DNA of 64,000 nt, taken from NCBI RefSeq assembly GCF_016901015.1, contig NZ_JAFEUP010000001.1, positions 1-64,000 of the forward strand. The letters are read 5' to 3'. The stretch comes from Zestomonas insulae. Lineage in GTDB: Bacteria; Pseudomonadota; Gammaproteobacteria; Pseudomonadales; Pseudomonadaceae. Below the pieces are notes generated by a model. The model was not told the origin of the DNA. It ran no database searches and saw only the letters and a list, made by a program, of their open reading frames with translations. How positions within the stretch are numbered: position 1 is the stretch's first letter; every line of letters starts with the position of its first letter. The position numbers and the translations under genes are program-made. Positions 62,371 to 64,000 of the stretch are shown here, piece by piece.

Positions 62371-63696
62371 CTATTTGATCAGGCTCCGCAGGATGGCGAT
62401 GCTGGTGCCAAGCTCGGCTCCATCGCCGACCTCCTGGCGCAGGAAGCGCTCGATGCTCGGCGCCAGCTGCACGGCGCGGTCGGTCTTGCCGTCCATGCCG
62501 GGCGTGTAGCCGCCGAGGGGAATCAGCTCCTTGATCTTCTCGTAGGTGCTGTAGAACTCCTTGAGGTGGCGCGCCGCGGTCTGGTGCGCCGGCTCGGTGA
62601 CCTGGCTCATGCAGCGGCTCACCGACGCGGCGATGTCGATCGCCGGGTAATGACCGACATCGGCGAGCTTGCGCGACAGCACGATGTGGCCGTCGAGGAT
62701 CGCCCGCGCGCAGTCGACCACCGGGTCCTGCTGGTCGTCGCCCTCGGCCAGCACGGTGTACAGCGCGCTCAGGCTGCCTTGCCCGCTCGCGCCGTTGCCG
62801 GCGCTCTCCACCAGCTCGGGCAGCAGGCCGAACACCGACGGCGGATAGCCCTTGGTCGCCGGCGGCTCGCCGAGGGCCAGGGCGATCTCGCGCTGGGCCA
62901 TGGCGTAGCGGGTCAGCGAGTCGACCAAGAGCAGCACGTCGTTGCCCTGGTCGCGGAAATACGCGGCGATGCTGTGGCACAGCTCGGCGGCCTTGAGGCG
63001 CATCAGCGGCGACTCGTTGGCCGGCGCCACCACCACCACCGCCTTGCGCAGGCCTTCCGGGCCGAGCGAGTGGAGAATGAATTCCTGCACTTCGCGGCCG
63101 CGCTCACCGATCAGCCCGACCACCACGATGTCGGCCTTGGTCTGCCGGGTGATCATGCCGAGCAGCACGCTCTTGCCCACCCCGCTGCCGGCGAACAGGC
63201 CGACCCGCTGGCCCTTGCCGACGGTGAGCATGGCGTTGATCGCGCGTACGCCGACGTCCAGCGGCTCCTCCACCGGGCGGCGCTTGAGCGGATTGACCGT
63301 CGGCAGCTCGGTCGGCAGGGTGTCGCGGCCTCCGAGCCTGCCCAGTTCGTCGAGCGGTTCGCCGAGGCCGTTGACCACCCGCCCGAGCCAGGATTCGTCG
63401 ATCTGCAGGCGCGCCTCGTCGCGCACCGGAAACACCCGCGAGCCGGCGGTCAAGCCGACCGGCTTCTTGAACGGCATCAGGTAGGTGATTTCGCGGTTGA
63501 AGCCGACCACCTGTGCTTCGAGCATGCTGCCGTCGGCCTGTTCGACGTGGCAGCGCTGGCCGGTCATGCGCTGGCAGCCGAGGCTTTCCAGGACCATGCC
63601 GGAGACGCGCACCAGCCGGCCACTGACCTTGGCCAGCTGCACGCCGTCGAGCGAGCGCAGCGCCTCGTCGAGCTTGAAGTCGGCCAACTGGCTCAC
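62371..63696 (-). CDS. fliI: Flagellum-specific export ATPase FliI
   Basis: This 441-residue F1-beta-like ATPase has Walker A GLFAGSGVGKSVLLG, the GERGREVQEF motif, Walker B VLLLVDSLTRYAMAQREIALA and ATKGYPPSVF. GTG at 63696 is the start, with GAGG eight bases upstream; the fliH stop lies 3 bases before it. It drives early steps of type III export. Confidence 0.95.
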   Translation of the reverse strand: MSQLADFKLDEALRSLDGVQLAKVSGRLVRVSGMVLESLGCQRMTGQRCHVEQADGSMLEAQVVGFNREITYLMPFKKPVGLTAGSRVFPVRDEARLQIDESWLGRVVNGLGEPLDELGRLGGRDTLPTELPTVNPLKRRPVEEPLDVGVRAINAMLTVGKGQRVGLFAGSGVGKSVLLGMITRQTKADIVVVGLIGERGREVQEFILHSLGPEGLRKAVVVVAPANESPLMRLKAAELCHSIAAYFRDQGNDVLLLVDSLTRYAMAQREIALALGEPPATKGYPPSVFGLLPELVESAGNGASGQGSLSALYTVLAEGDDQQDPVVDCARAILDGHIVLSRKLADVGHYPAIDIAASVSRCMSQVTEPAHQTAARHLKEFYSTYEKIKELIPLGGYTPGMDGKTDRAVQLAPSIERFLRQEVGDGAELGTSIAILRSLIK

Positions 63697-63699
63697 CGC

Positions 63700-64000
63700 T
63701 TAGGCCTCGCTCAGGTTGAGGTGTTCGGAGAGCGTCTCGATGCACGAATCGAGGCGCTGCTGGCAGCCGATGTCGGCCTCCGCCTGGGCGGTGACCACCC
63801 GGCACTCGCCGAGCGCCAGGCGCTCGTCGGCCACCAGCCGCCAGGCCGCGGCGCGTTCGGGCACCAGGTCCTTGATCCGCGCGCACTCCTCCGGATTGAG
63901 CAGAATCTGCACCTCGCCCGGCTCGCCCGGCATCGCCGCCAGGGCTTCCTCGGCGAGGGTCAGCAGCTGCGTCGGGTTGAGCGTCAGCTCGACGCGGATT
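63700..64000 (-). CDS. fliH: Flagellar export ATPase regulator FliH (cut by the window edge)
   Basis: Only the C-terminal about 99 residues are inside the window; the frame continues past base 64000. Visible text: VELTLNPTQLLTLAEEALAAMP, VQILLNPEECARIKDLVPER, and CRVVTAQAEADIGCQQRLDSCIETLSEHL, the V1/V-ATPase E-like tail of FliH. It holds FliI inactive and docks it to the export gate. Order fliH-fliI-fliJ is canonical. Confidence 0.85.
   Translation of the reverse strand, partial: IRVELTLNPTQLLTLAEEALAAMPGEPGEVQILLNPEECARIKDLVPERAAAWRLVADERLALGECRVVTAQAEADIGCQQRLDSCIETLSEHLNLSEA

Noticed and set aside
61943..62980. Longer 345-residue form of FliJ
   Set aside because: The first 204 residues are an out-of-frame reading of fliI; FliJ starts at the ATG at 62368.

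Overview
The window is high-GC DNA from a gammaproteobacterium, most likely a member of the Pseudomonadaceae (Pseudomonas, Stutzerimonas or Azotobacter type). This rests on the ben/cat/pca gene set with PcaR and BenR, an OprD-type porin, a DUF2790 protein, an LPD3-like lipoamide dehydrogenase, Pseudomonas-style extragenic palindromes and the flagellar and chemotaxis proteins. Almost every gene lies on the minus strand.

Layout. (1) 1-320: two tandem rRNA-type promoters point out of the left edge, followed by the terminator of the next gene. (2) 320-3938: an exported sulfatase, a macro-domain protein, a tiny Cys-rich protein and an EamA-type exporter. (3) 4129-22296: a complete benzoate-to-central-metabolism block. 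Reading from high to low coordinates: pcaR, benR, benABCD, benK, catBCA, benE, benF, a DUF2790 gene, a LysR regulator, then pcaIJFD. Every step from benzoate through catechol, cis,cis-muconate and 3-oxoadipate to succinyl-CoA plus acetyl-CoA has a gene here, together with inner- and outer-membrane transporters. Tandem BenR half-sites precede benA, and PcaR-type operators precede both pcaI and pcaR. (4) 22566-27798: a divergent ZapE-like ATPase, an MHYT-GGDEF-EAL protein, a small unknown and lipoamide dehydrogenase.

(5) 27868-39316: a full chemotaxis operon (mcp, cheY, STAS, cheA, mcp, cheW, cheW, cheR, cheD, cheB, receiver-EAL) with a NarL-type regulator just upstream. (6) 39517-64000: most of a lateral-type (Flag-2-like) flagellar system: flgBCDEFGHIJKL plus a lafW-like gene; flgA and a short flagellin on the plus strand; a CadC/ToxR-like membrane regulator with a small membrane partner; the operon fliD-fliS-fliT-fliK-fliL-fliA-motA-motB, which has the lafBCDEFSTU order; then flgN, flgM, fliJ, fliI and a fliH gene cut by the right edge. 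The basal-body and export genes (fliFG, fliMNPQR, flhAB) and any master regulator are not seen and probably lie beyond 64000.

How it works together. A recurring motif (TTAAG, about 14-16 bases, GTCGCCT) precedes flagellin, flgK, flgM and fliD, and a related one (CTCAAGTC-N12-GTCGATAC) precedes the chemotaxis operon. I read these as promoters for the sigma-28 encoded in the same locus (fliA/lafS), checked by the local FlgM. A close sigma-54-type promoter match also sits directly before fliD. Together with the dedicated stator genes motA/motB, this suggests a self-contained inducible motility and chemotaxis module. The promoters, operators and functional links are inferences from sequence only.
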